From: JAVVHH01 sp965199665
GTDB lineage: Bacteria; Pseudomonadota; Alphaproteobacteria; Acetobacterales; Acetobacteraceae
Assembly (NCBI GenBank): GCA_965199665.1
Contig: OZ241208.1
Location: forward strand, 620,001-684,000
Length of the DNA stretch: 64,000 nt
Reading direction: 5' to 3'
Below the pieces are notes generated by a model, which saw only the letters and a program-made list of their open reading frames with translations, had not been told where the DNA came from and searched no databases. Positions 34,949-42,938 of this stretch are shown here, one piece after another (positions within the stretch are counted from its first letter, which is position 1; each line of letters opens with the position of its first letter). Made by a program: the position numbers and the translations under genes.

Positions 34949-35382
34949 TGCGCTCCGAGCGGGACGTTGCCGCCGGCCTCCTGTTCATCGGCATCGGGCT
35001 CGGCGCCGGGCTCGAGGTGCGGCGCTATCCGATCGGGACGTTGACGGCGATGGGCCCCGGGTACTTCCCGTTGATCCTCTCCGTCGGGCTGGTCCTGTTG
35101 GGCATCGCCTCGGTCGCCAAGGGGCTGCTGCGCCAGGGGCCGGCGGTGCCGCGGCAGTGGCCGATCGTGCCGCTGATCATGCTGGTGGCGGGGATCGCGG
35201 CGTTCGGCTGGCTGATCGAGGCGAGCGGGTTGCTGGCGGCCGTGTTCGTGCTGGCGATCGCCATCAGCTACCGCGAGCTACGCCGGCATCCGGTGCAGGT
35301 GATCGGCTCGGCGGTCGTGCTGTCGGGGGCGGCGGCGCTGCTGTTCGTGCATTTCCTCGGCATGCCGTTTGCCGCTTTTTAG
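34948..35382 (+). CDS. tctB: Tripartite tricarboxylate transporter small permease (TctB)
   Basis: A 144-residue membrane protein with four helices, beginning MRSERDVAAGLLFIGIGLGAGLEVRRYPIGTLTAMGPGYFPLILSVGLVLLG, the hallmark TctB start (the GPGYFP block). The rest is hydrophobic, ending HFLGMPFAAF. The ATG at 34948 overlaps the tctC stop (TGATG). Confidence 0.92.
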   Translation: MRSERDVAAGLLFIGIGLGAGLEVRRYPIGTLTAMGPGYFPLILSVGLVLLGIASVAKGLLRQGPAVPRQWPIVPLIMLVAGIAAFGWLIEASGLLAAVFVLAIAISYRELRRHPVQVIGSAVVLSGAAALLFVHFLGMPFAAF

Positions 35383-35391
35383 GAGCTTGCC

Positions 35392-36930
35392 TTGACCGTC
35401 TGGGACAATCTGCAGCTCGGTTTCTCGGTCGCGCTCACGACGCAGCACCTGCTGTATTGCCTCGCCGGCGCCGCGCTCGGCACGCTGGTCGGCATCCTGC
35501 CCGGGATCGGTCCGGTCACCACGATCGCGATGCTGCTGCCGATCACCTTCAAGATGACGCCGATCGACTCGCTGATCATGCTGTCCGGGATCTATTACGG
35601 CGCGCATCACGCCGGGTCGACGACGGCGATCATGCTGAACATGCCGGGTGAGCCGACCTCGGTGGTCATTTGCCTGGACGGGCATCCGATGGCCCAGAAA
35701 GGACGCGCGGGCGCCGCATTGTGCGTCTCGGCGATCGGGTCGTTCTTCGCCGGCTGCGTCGCGATCCTGGTGATCGCGTTCTTCTCGCCGCCGCTCGCGC
35801 GCGCCGCCTTTGCGTTCGGCCCGGTCGAGAACGCGGCGATGATCGTGATGGCGTTGGTCACCGCATCGGCCGTGTCGGACACGCCCATGATCATCACCAT
35901 CGCCATGTCGGTGCTCGGCCTGTTGCTGGGCACGGTCGGCACCGATGTCGAGACCGGCACGATGCGGCTGACCTTCGGCACCTACCATCTGGCCGACGGC
36001 GTCGATTTCGTCGCCGTCGCGGTCGGATTGTTCGCGTTCGCCGAGGTGCTGATGCACCTGCAACTGCCGGAGAAGATGACGTCCGGCACGTTCCGGATGA
36101 CCGGGCTGATCCCGACCAAGGCCGATCTGCGCGCGTCCTGGAAGCCGATCGGGCGCGGCACGATCCTGGGGTCCGCGCTCGGCATCCTGCCCGGCACCGG
36201 GCCGCTGCTGGCCTCCTACGCCTCGTATGCGGCGGAGAAGCGGCTGGCCCAGGACCCGTCGCGCTTCGGTAAGGGCGCGATCGAGGGCGTGGCCGGGCCG
36301 GAGGCGGCGAACAATGCCGCCGCGCTCACGCATTTCATCCCGATGCTGACGTTGGGCATCCCGGCCGGTGCGGCCATGGCGCTGATGCTGGCCGCGCTCT
36401 TGATCCAGGGGATCCAGCCGGGGCCGCAGGTGATGACCAAGAACCCCGATCTGTTCTGGGGCGTGATCGCGAGCATGTGGCTCGGCAACATGATGCTGCT
36501 GGTGCTCAACCTGCCGCTGGTCGGCGTGTGGGTTCGTCTGCTCAGTATCCCGCGACGGTTCCTGTATCCGGCGGTGTTGGTGTGCTGCTGCGTCGGCGTC
36601 TACAGCGTGACTAACACGACCTTCGATCTCGGCATCGCGGCTGCCTTCGCGGTGCTTGGCGTCGTGTTCAAGCTGCTCGGCTGCCATCCGGCGCCGTTGA
36701 TGCTCGGGCTCGTGCTCGGCCCGGTGCTCGAGGAGAATCTCCGCCGCGCGCTGAAGCTGAACAACGGCGACTTCACCGTGTTCCTGACGCGGCCGGTCAG
36801 CCTGGGCCTGCTGATCCTGACCGTGGCGCTGGTCTGGTTGTTCTCCAGCAAGCGCTTCGGGGCGCACGAGACGCCCGCCGCTCCAGCCCTGGCCGAGGCC
36901 GAGGAAGCCGCTTCCGTGCGGGCGGATTGA
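35392..36930 (+). CDS. tctA: Tripartite tricarboxylate transporter large permease (TctA)
   Basis: A 512-residue permease with about 12 helices. The family block is GTLVGILPGIGPVTTIAMLLPITFKMTPIDSLIMLSGIYYGAHHAGSTTAIMLNMPGE. The repeat in the second half is ALGILPGTGPLLASYASYAAEKRLA, and SMWLGNMMLLVLNLPLVGVWVRLL follows. The start is TTG at 35392, six bases after AGGAG. It completes the carboxylate importer. Confidence 0.94.
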   Translation: MTVWDNLQLGFSVALTTQHLLYCLAGAALGTLVGILPGIGPVTTIAMLLPITFKMTPIDSLIMLSGIYYGAHHAGSTTAIMLNMPGEPTSVVICLDGHPMAQKGRAGAALCVSAIGSFFAGCVAILVIAFFSPPLARAAFAFGPVENAAMIVMALVTASAVSDTPMIITIAMSVLGLLLGTVGTDVETGTMRLTFGTYHLADGVDFVAVAVGLFAFAEVLMHLQLPEKMTSGTFRMTGLIPTKADLRASWKPIGRGTILGSALGILPGTGPLLASYASYAAEKRLAQDPSRFGKGAIEGVAGPEAANNAAALTHFIPMLTLGIPAGAAMALMLAALLIQGIQPGPQVMTKNPDLFWGVIASMWLGNMMLLVLNLPLVGVWVRLLSIPRRFLYPAVLVCCCVGVYSVTNTTFDLGIAAAFAVLGVVFKLLGCHPAPLMLGLVLGPVLEENLRRALKLNNGDFTVFLTRPVSLGLLILTVALVWLFSSKRFGAHETPAAPALAEAEEAASVRAD

Positions 36931-36943
36931 TCGGGAGGTCCAT

Positions 36944-38017
36944 GTGGCAAGAAAAGTCATCATCGTCGCCGGTGCGCATGGCCTGATCGGCCGAACTCTG
37001 ATCGAGCAGATTCAAGGCCAAGCGGATGTCGACGTCATCGGGCTGGGCCGCCGCACCGCCCCGGTCGGTCGGGCGCAGATGATCTCGGTCGATCTCACAG
37101 ATGCGTCGGACTGCCACGCGAAGCTCGGAGCATTGTCGGCGGCGACGCACATCGTGTTCGCAGCCTGGACGGCGCGCGACAGCCGCGCGGCGGAAGTCGC
37201 GCCAAACTTGGCCATGCTGCGTAACCTGATGGATGCGGTGACTCCGATTGCCCCGGGCCTGACGCACATCACGCTTCTGCAAGGCGGCAAAGCCTATGGC
37301 AGCCATCTCGGCGGGTTCATGACCCCGGCGCTAGAAACCGATCCGCGTCACATGCCGCCGAACTTCTACTACGATCAGGAGGATCTGCTCCGCGCTCTAC
37401 AGCCCGGCGCACACTGGTCCTGGACGGTATTCCGCCCCACGGTCGTTTACGGGATCGCCCTCGGCAACCCGATGAACGTCACCATGGTCATCGCCGCGTA
37501 CGCCGCGATCTCGCGGGAGCTGGGCCTTCCGCTACGCTTTCCCGGCAGTGTCGCGGCCTACACCGCACTCAATCAAGGCGCCGATGCGGGGCTCATCGGC
37601 CGCGCGATCATGTGGGCGGGAGACAGTCCACGCGCGCGCAACGAGATCTACAACATCACCAATGGCGACCTGTTCCGGTGGTCACGCATGTGGCCGCACA
37701 TCGCGCGCTGCCTGGGTATGGAAGTCGCCGAGCCGCAGGCATTCCCGTTTGCGGAGTTCATGGCGGACAAGGCGGAACTATGGGGGCGCATGATCGAACG
37801 CCACGGCTTGTCCGCGACACCGTTCAAGGACGTCGTGGCCTGGCCGTTCGGAGAGTTCGTGTTGCAGCGCAGTTTCGACCACGTTCTCGACACGACGAAG
37901 CTGCGTGCGCACGGATTCGATGGCTTCGAGGACAGTTACGCCATGTTCAGCCGCCAGCTCGCCGAACTTCAGCGAAATCGGACGGTTCCGAGGATGACGG
38001 AGATGCCACGGCGATAA
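36944..38017 (+). CDS. PRISE-like enone reductase / extended SDR
   Basis: A 357-residue extended short-chain dehydrogenase. The Rossmann motif GAHGLIGRTLIEQI is near residue 10; IVFAAWTARDS follows; then THITLLQGGKAYGSHLGG with the Lys and NFYYDQEDLL with the Tyr, the two catalytic segments of the progesterone-5-beta-reductase/iridoid synthase-like (PRISE) family; RPTVVYG follows. These enzymes reduce alpha,beta-enones using NADPH. The GTG at 36944 comes after GGGAGG. Last gene of the operon; overlaps are lost here, so it may also be expressed separately. Confidence 0.8.
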   Translation: MARKVIIVAGAHGLIGRTLIEQIQGQADVDVIGLGRRTAPVGRAQMISVDLTDASDCHAKLGALSAATHIVFAAWTARDSRAAEVAPNLAMLRNLMDAVTPIAPGLTHITLLQGGKAYGSHLGGFMTPALETDPRHMPPNFYYDQEDLLRALQPGAHWSWTVFRPTVVYGIALGNPMNVTMVIAAYAAISRELGLPLRFPGSVAAYTALNQGADAGLIGRAIMWAGDSPRARNEIYNITNGDLFRWSRMWPHIARCLGMEVAEPQAFPFAEFMADKAELWGRMIERHGLSATPFKDVVAWPFGEFVLQRSFDHVLDTTKLRAHGFDGFEDSYAMFSRQLAELQRNRTVPRMTEMPRR

Positions 38018-38031
38018 TGATCGCTCGTGGG

Positions 38032-38997
38032 CTAATCGACGTGGATGGAGGCGGCCTCTGCCACATGCCGCCATTTCTCCACCTCGTTCTTGACCACCAC
38101 GGCAAACTCGGCCGGCGTGTTGCCGACCGGTAAGGCGCCATTGTCCAGCAGCCGCTTGCGCGTGTCCGGCTCCTGAAGGATCGCGGCGATCTGCCCCGCG
38201 AGGTAGTCGACGACCGGCGCGGGTGTCGCGGCCGGCGCCAACATGCCGAACCAGGCAGATACTTCGTAGCCCGGCACTGTCGTGCCGATGGTCGGGATCG
38301 CCGGCGCGCTCGGCGACACCTCCTTCGACGTCACGGCGACACCGAGAATGTCCCCGCTCTGCACCAGCGGCATCGAGGATGGCAGATTGTCGAACGCGAT
38401 CGGGATGACACCCGCCATGAGGTCGTTCAGCATCGGGCCGCCTCCCTTGTAGGGAACGTGCTTCATGCCGATGCCGGTCAGGGATTCCAGCAGCACGGCC
38501 GACATGTGCGGCGAGCCGCCGACGCCGGTGCTACCGAACGCCAGCTGACCCGGCACGGCGCGGGCGCGTTGCAGCACGTCATCGAGGGTCTTCAAGCCCG
38601 ACTGCTTGTTCGCGACCAGGATGTTGGGGCTGCTGACGACTTCGCTGACGGGTGCGAAATCCTTTACCGGATCATAGGGCAAGCTGCGGAAGACGGCGGA
38701 GTTGATGCCATGGGTGTTGACGGTGGCGAAGACGAGCGTCTCGCCAGTGGGTGCCGCGCGGGCGACGAGCTCGGTGCCGATGGCGCCGCTCGCGCCGGGC
38801 TTGTTCTCGACGATGACGTTGCGGCCGAGGCGGTCGGTGAGGCGCACCGCGATCAGCCGGGCGACGAAATCGGTAGTGCCGCCAGGCGGGAATGGGACGA
38901 CGATGCGGACGGTGTGGGCCGGGAAGCCGCCAGGCCCAGCGGCACCGACGGCCGTCACGGCGGCGCTCCCCAGCAGCAGGCGTCGCGTGATGTGCAT
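38032..38997 (-). CDS. Tripartite tricarboxylate transporter receptor (TctC/Bug), solitary
   Basis: A 321-residue receptor with a Tat-like signal (MHITRRLLLGSAAVTAVGAAG). Bug blocks: VRIVVPFPPGGTTDFVARLIAVRL, NVIVENKPGASGAIGTELVA, LAFGSTGVGGSPHMSAVLLESLTGIGMKHVPYKGGGPMLNDLMAGVIPIAFDNL. The start at 38997 follows AAGGGAGCCCAGG. No TctAB adjoins it; it could share the membrane components at 34.9-36.9 kb. It converges with the PRISE gene and diverges from the AtuA-like gene. Confidence 0.92.
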   Translation of the reverse strand: MHITRRLLLGSAAVTAVGAAGPGGFPAHTVRIVVPFPPGGTTDFVARLIAVRLTDRLGRNVIVENKPGASGAIGTELVARAAPTGETLVFATVNTHGINSAVFRSLPYDPVKDFAPVSEVVSSPNILVANKQSGLKTLDDVLQRARAVPGQLAFGSTGVGGSPHMSAVLLESLTGIGMKHVPYKGGGPMLNDLMAGVIPIAFDNLPSSMPLVQSGDILGVAVTSKEVSPSAPAIPTIGTTVPGYEVSAWFGMLAPAATPAPVVDYLAGQIAAILQEPDTRKRLLDNGALPVGNTPAEFAVVVKNEVEKWRHVAEAASIHVD

Positions 38998-39046
38998 CCT
39001 GGGCTCCCTTGTTCTTGTCGTTCTGTCACACGATACAGCAGTAACC

Positions 39047-39099
39047 GACGCTGTCACGCGGCTTGTGCCTTGCGCTGCCATGATGGCAGTGTCAGCGTC
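39047..39099. promoter_or_regulatory. Nested inverted repeats between tctC and the AtuA-like gene
   Basis: GACGCTGTCAC at 39047-39057 is matched on the other side by GTGTCAGCGTC at 39089-39099 (10 of 11 as an inverted repeat). Within it lies a shorter palindrome, CTGCCA-TGA-TGGCAG, at 39075-39089, directly abutting the right outer arm. The pair lies 50 bases before the AtuA-like start and 50 after the divergent tctC. An IclR-type regulator is encoded 1.7 kb downstream. Confidence 0.5.
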
Positions 39100-39148
39100 C
39101 AAAGCCATTCTGCCGGACGAAACGGCGAGACAATAGGGGAGGCGATCC

Positions 39149-40510
39149 ATGGCCGACAGGCGATCCAGCATACGGATAGGCACTGGTTCAGCGTGGTGGG
39201 GTGACCGGGTCGAGCCGGCCAAGCAGAATGCCGACCGGGGCGATCTGGACTATCTCTGCTTCGAGACGATGGCGGAGGCCACGATCTCGACCGCGCAGGT
39301 CCGGAAGCGGCGGGATCCGGACTTTCCGGGCTACGACACCTATCTCGACGACCGCATGCAAGCCGTGTTGCCGGGGTGCCTCGCGCGCGGGACCAAGATC
39401 GTCAGCAACCAGGGTTGGATCAATCCGGATGGCGCGGCCAAGCGGATCGTCTACTGGCTGCAGCAGATGGGCGCGCGCGGCAAGAAGGTCGCCGCCGTGT
39501 CGGGCAGCCTGATCACAGACCGAGTGCTCGGGCAGACCGACACCATCATGGAGAACGGTCAACCGACCTCGACGCTGCGCGACAGCATGGTTTCGGCCGA
39601 GGCCTATCTCGGCGCCGAGCCGATCGTCGCCGCGCTCGCGCAGGGGGCCGACATCGTGGTGACCACCCGGGTCGCCGACCCCTCGATCTTCCTGGCGCCG
39701 ATGATGCACGAGTTCGGCTGGGACGCGCTCGACCATGCGCGCGTCGGCGCCGGCAGCGCGATCGGGCACATTCTGGAATGCGGCGCGCAATCCACCGGCG
39801 GCTACTTCGCCGATCCCGGCATCAAGGACGTGCCGAACCCGTGGGATCTGGCCTTCCCGATCGCCGAAGTCGATGCGAGCGGGGCGGCGATCATCAGCAA
39901 GGTGAGCGGCACTGGCGGGATGATCACGCCGATGACGGTCAAGGAGCAGATCCTCTACGAGGTTCATGACCCCGCCAACTACATCACCCCGGACGCCGTG
40001 GTGGACTTCACCACGGCAAAACTACGCGAGGTCGGGCCCGACCGGGTCCATGTCAGCGGCATCACCGGCAAGCCGCGGACGCCGACGCTGAAAGTGTCGA
40101 TCGGCTGCGCGGAGGGGTTCATTGGCGAGGACATGATCTTCTACGCCGGACCCGGCGCGCTGGGCCGGGCCAAGCTGGCGCGGCGCATCCTCGAGGAACG
40201 CTTCAAGATCGTCGGGCTGCAAGCCGAGGACATCCGCATCGACTTCATCGGCGTGAACGCGATCCATGGTGCCGCGTCTCCGGAGGGGCCGGAGCCCTAC
40301 GAGGTCGCCGTCCGGGTCGCGGCGCGGACGAAAACGCGGGCGGAGGCGAACAAGATCGGCCGCGAGATCGACGGCATGGCCGTCTCGGGCGTCGGCATGA
40401 CGGGTAAGCGGGTGCCGCACCAGGACCGGGCACGGGAGGTGATCGGCGTCTGGTCCAGCCTGACGCCCCGGGATTCGGTGCCGTGGTCCATCACGATGTA
40501 TGAGAGCTGA
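39149..40510 (+). CDS. AtuA-like (DUF1446) family protein, second copy
   Basis: A 453-residue AtuA-like protein, more divergent from the copy at 19-20.3 kb and with the classical start MADRRSSIRIGTGSAWWGDRVEPAKQNADRGDLDYLCFETMAEATI. Other blocks: KIVSNQGWINPDGAAKRIV, DIVVTTRVADPSIFLAPMMHEFGWDALDHARVGAGSAIGHILECGAQSTGGYFADPG, and SGITGKPRTPTLKVSIGCAEGFIGEDMIFYAGPGA. It precedes an AtuA-like ferredoxin-fold protein by three bases, a different partner from the DUF4387 of the first copy. Confidence 0.88.
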   Translation: MADRRSSIRIGTGSAWWGDRVEPAKQNADRGDLDYLCFETMAEATISTAQVRKRRDPDFPGYDTYLDDRMQAVLPGCLARGTKIVSNQGWINPDGAAKRIVYWLQQMGARGKKVAAVSGSLITDRVLGQTDTIMENGQPTSTLRDSMVSAEAYLGAEPIVAALAQGADIVVTTRVADPSIFLAPMMHEFGWDALDHARVGAGSAIGHILECGAQSTGGYFADPGIKDVPNPWDLAFPIAEVDASGAAIISKVSGTGGMITPMTVKEQILYEVHDPANYITPDAVVDFTTAKLREVGPDRVHVSGITGKPRTPTLKVSIGCAEGFIGEDMIFYAGPGALGRAKLARRILEERFKIVGLQAEDIRIDFIGVNAIHGAASPEGPEPYEVAVRVAARTKTRAEANKIGREIDGMAVSGVGMTGKRVPHQDRAREVIGVWSSLTPRDSVPWSITMYES

Positions 40511-40513
40511 GCC

Positions 40514-40858
40514 ATGCAGATGACCCTTCGCAACGTCGCCCACGTCCGCTCCGGCGACAAGGGCAACACGGCCTGCATCTCGGTGATCGCTTTCAGTCCC
40601 GAACTCTACGGGTTGGTGCAGGAGCAACTGTCGGCCGAGCAGTTCAAGTCGTTCTACAAGGGCGTGATTACCGGTGCGGTAACACGCTACGAGGCGCCGG
40701 GTCTGGACGCGCTGCAATTCGTTGCCGACGGCGCACTGGGTGGCGGCGTCTCGCGCAGCCTATGCCTGGACAACTACGGAAAGGCTCTATGCTCCGCGAT
40801 CCTGGCGTATCCGATCGAGGTCCCGGAGCGACTGCAGAACCAGGTGCGCGGCCAATAG
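40514..40858 (+). CDS. AtuA-like ferredoxin-fold domain protein
   Basis: A 114-residue protein resembling the AtuA-like C-terminal domain: MTLRNVAHVRSGDKGNTACISVIAFSPELYGLVQEQLSAEQF, VTRYEAPGLDALQFVADGALGGGVSRSLCLDNYGKAL, and the end LAYPIEVPERL. The RSGDKGNTACISVI block is typical. The ATG at 40514 or 40520 could be used. The end overlaps the IclR gene by 70 bases if the IclR start at 40789 is right. Confidence 0.85.
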   Translation: MQMTLRNVAHVRSGDKGNTACISVIAFSPELYGLVQEQLSAEQFKSFYKGVITGAVTRYEAPGLDALQFVADGALGGGVSRSLCLDNYGKALCSAILAYPIEVPERLQNQVRGQ

Positions 40859-41634
40859 TCGACGCCGGTGACGCCGACAGCAGCCTGAACTCGGCACAGA
40901 AAGTGTGTGCCGTCCTGCGTGCGCTCGGCAGCCTGGCGCCGGCGGAGTTGCGCGATATTTCCCGCGTCGCTGGATTGAACAAGGTTACCACGTTCCGCAT
41001 CCTCGGGTCGCTGGTGGGCGAGGGGTTCGCCAGCCGTCCGCCGGACACACAGCTCTATGACGTCGGACCGGAAATGGTGGTGCTCACCGCGTCACTTGCG
41101 GGACGGGTTGACCTGCGGGCGGCGGCCCGGCCGTCGCTGATCATGTTGGCCGCACAGTCCGGCGATGCCGCTGTGCTGAGCATGCGCAGCGGGGCGGAGG
41201 CGGTCTGCGTCGACCGGCAAACGGGCTCGTTCCCGATCCAGTCGAACTACCTGTATCCCGGGACCAGGCGTCCACTCGGCGTGGGTGCCGGTGCGACCGC
41301 GCTACTGGCGGCGTTACGACCGTCGGAGACCGAAGCGCTGCTGGGTACGCTCGGGGATGGACTTCAGCCGTTTCCAAACTTGACGGTTCAGCTCATTCGC
41401 GCACAGGTCCAAGACGCGCGGAATTGTGGCTACGCCTTGGTCACTGACCTCATCGTCGACCGTATGGGGGGTATCGCAACAGCGATACACTCGCCGAGCG
41501 GCGACATCGTCGGGGCTTTCAGCATACTGGGACTGACAGAGCGCATCACCAGTCGAATCGAATATTTGGTGCGGCTTCTCAGGCAGGCCTCGATCGATAC
41601 GGAACGGGCGCTGCTATCTAACTTTGGTAAATGA
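40789..41634 (+). CDS. IclR-family transcriptional regulator
   Basis: A 281-residue regulator with a winged helix in residues about 30-95 (SAQKVCAVLRALGSLAPAELRDISRVAGLNKVTTFRILGSLVGEGFASRP, LYDVGPEM) and an IclR effector domain (AAARPSLIMLAAQSGDAAVLSMRSGAEAVCVDRQ, RPLGVGAGATALLAAL, RNCGYALVTDLIVDRMGGIATAIHSPSGDIVGAFSI). The chosen ATG has GGAAAGG before it but overlaps the previous gene by 70 bases. Same operon as the AtuA-like genes, suggesting autoregulation with the repeats at 39.05 kb. Confidence 0.85.
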   Translation: MLRDPGVSDRGPGATAEPGARPIVDAGDADSSLNSAQKVCAVLRALGSLAPAELRDISRVAGLNKVTTFRILGSLVGEGFASRPPDTQLYDVGPEMVVLTASLAGRVDLRAAARPSLIMLAAQSGDAAVLSMRSGAEAVCVDRQTGSFPIQSNYLYPGTRRPLGVGAGATALLAALRPSETEALLGTLGDGLQPFPNLTVQLIRAQVQDARNCGYALVTDLIVDRMGGIATAIHSPSGDIVGAFSILGLTERITSRIEYLVRLLRQASIDTERALLSNFGK

Positions 41635-41776
41635 TCGGCAGAAACGAGAGCGCTGTTGGACCGATTTGGAGCGCCTACCGCGCGCCGGTCTGAAACAAAC
41701 GCCCATTGTCTAAGGGTTCCGCGCCCAATCACGTAGCCCGGAATAGGAGTAGACCGCATTTAATTGCGATCGGTCC

Positions 41777-41830
41777 CACGTTCCATCGTTGCTAGAAGCT
41801 CGAGAGATGGCGGCCCGTCGTTGGAACGTG
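41777..41830. repeat. Inverted repeat at the 3' end of the stress cluster
   Basis: CACGTTCCA at 41777-41785 and TGGAACGTG at 41822-41830 are exact reverse complements, 36 bases apart, just downstream of the LEA14-like gene. No U-tract follows, so it could be a transcript-end structure or a binding site. The surrounding 41.64-41.84 kb holds no gene I can support. Confidence 0.35.
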
Positions 41831-41841
41831 CAGTCGACAGG

Positions 41842-42333
41842 TCAGAGTGGAACGGCGACGTCCGATCCGGCGCAGTCCGACAGCACGCCGCTCGCGATTG
41901 GAGAGACGACGTCCAGGTGACCGGCGTGGCGGTAGGGGATGTTGAGGCCGAACGCACGGTCAAGCCCGATCGAGCCGTCGACATGGTAGCTGACGCGCCG
42001 GGTTGGGACCGACCCGCCTTGCCTCGTCGCAAGCACCACGATCGGCATCCTGGTCGACGACAATGCGGGGACGACGAGTGCAGCGTTGCTCGAACCGGTC
42101 GCGAGGGGGATGCCAGCGAAATCGAGAGTGACCGTAACCCGGCGAAACACGAGCGCATCGGGGTTCGGATTGGTGACACACAAGGTCACTGAGGAAAGCC
42201 GTTCCGGCACGGCGAGAGCGATTTGCTCATGAGGCGCGCCGTCCGCCATCGGCGACGCACACCCTGCGGCGGCAAGCGATACGGCAACGGCAACAATGAT
42301 GCTTCTTGGGATCGTCGTCGACCAAACAGACAT
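41842..42333 (-). CDS. LEA14-like (WHy domain) lipoprotein
   Basis: A 163-residue lipoprotein with signal SIIVAVAVSLAAAGCAS (Cys at about 22). The following domain, with SVTLCVTNPNPDALVFRRVTVTLDFAGIPLATGSSNAALVVPALSSTRMPIVVLATRQG, fits the water-stress/hypersensitive-response (WHy, LEA type 2) pattern: NPN then a v-y-x-l-x-G-plasG repeat. Such proteins are induced by desiccation or osmotic stress. The start at 42333 follows AGGAGGG by eight bases. First in line on the cluster's far end; other stress genes precede it on the same strand. Confidence 0.72.
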   Translation of the reverse strand: MSVWSTTIPRSIIVAVAVSLAAAGCASPMADGAPHEQIALAVPERLSSVTLCVTNPNPDALVFRRVTVTLDFAGIPLATGSSNAALVVPALSSTRMPIVVLATRQGGSVPTRRVSYHVDGSIGLDRAFGLNIPYRHAGHLDVVSPIASGVLSDCAGSDVAVPL

Positions 42334-42389
42334 GGGACGGCCCTCCTGGTCGCGCGCGGCCTCACGGTGCCGCGCGCGATCCTCGACAC

Positions 42390-42596
42390 TCAACGACGCG
42401 GGGTAAGTAAGCCGAACGCGAAGCCGATGCCCATTGCGGCAATTAGTGCACCCATCGGTTTATCGGCCGTCATCTGCCGGACCTGATCGACGATCTGTCC
42501 ATACAGGTCGTGTGTCTGTCCCGCAGATTGACTTGCCTGTCCGACGTGATCCTCATCGATCATCCTGACCGTCTCCATACGAACCGCCTTACTCAT
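42390..42596 (-). CDS. Small protein with C-terminal membrane helix
   Basis: A 68-residue protein: MSKAVRMETVRMIDEDHVGQASQSAGQTHD, an amphipathic middle (LYGQIVDQVRQMTADKP), then one hydrophobic helix MGALIAAMGIGFAFGLLTPRR. The C-terminal layout resembles ElaB/YgaM (DUF883) ribosome-associated membrane anchors, but the similarity is weak. It lies between the GlsB-like gene and the LEA14-like lipoprotein in the same orientation. Confidence 0.6.
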   Translation of the reverse strand: MSKAVRMETVRMIDEDHVGQASQSAGQTHDLYGQIVDQVRQMTADKPMGALIAAMGIGFAFGLLTPRR

Positions 42597-42616
42597 GAGG
42601 GTTTCACAGCGGATGG

Positions 42617-42874
42617 TTAGATCGTTCGGCGGCCAACGAGGGCGTGGTAGACCCACAGCACGACGATCGCACCGACGACGGCGACGACCATGCTGTAGAT
42701 GTTGAAACCCGTGACGGGTGCGGCACCGAAGATGCTGAACAGGTAGCCGCCGACGACGGAGCCGATGACCCCGAGCACGATGTCGAGGAAAATGCCTTGA
42801 CCGCTGTTGTTGACGATCTTGCTGGCGATGAAGCCGGCAATCAATCCGAGGATGAGCCACCCGATAATCGACAT
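42617..42874 (-). CDS. GlsB/YeaQ/YmgE-family stress membrane protein
   Basis: An 85-residue protein with three hydrophobic helices: MSIIGWLILGLIAGFIASKIV, GIFLDIVLGVIGSVVGGYLFSIFG and YSMVVAVVGAIVVLWVYHALVGRR. The GLIAGFIASK and DIVLGVIGSVVGG motifs are the hallmark of this family, linked to acid and envelope stress. AGGAG lies about eight bases before the start. Confidence 0.93.
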   Translation of the reverse strand: MSIIGWLILGLIAGFIASKIVNNSGQGIFLDIVLGVIGSVVGGYLFSIFGAAPVTGFNIYSMVVAVVGAIVVLWVYHALVGRRTI

Positions 42875-42938
42875 TCTTTACTCTCCTGAGAGGCGGCCCG
42901 GGCATCGCGCCCAGGCGGCCGGTTGAACGCGGACTGGT

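Noticed and set aside
35278..36963. A 561-codon minus-strand frame opposite TctA
   Set aside because: Antisense shadow with extreme Arg/Asp/His/Gln content and no domain.
41760..42179. A minus-strand frame overlapping the LEA14-like lipoprotein
   Set aside because: Low-complexity Ser/Arg-rich translation with no domain; the lipoprotein frame has a signal peptide and a clear ribosome site.
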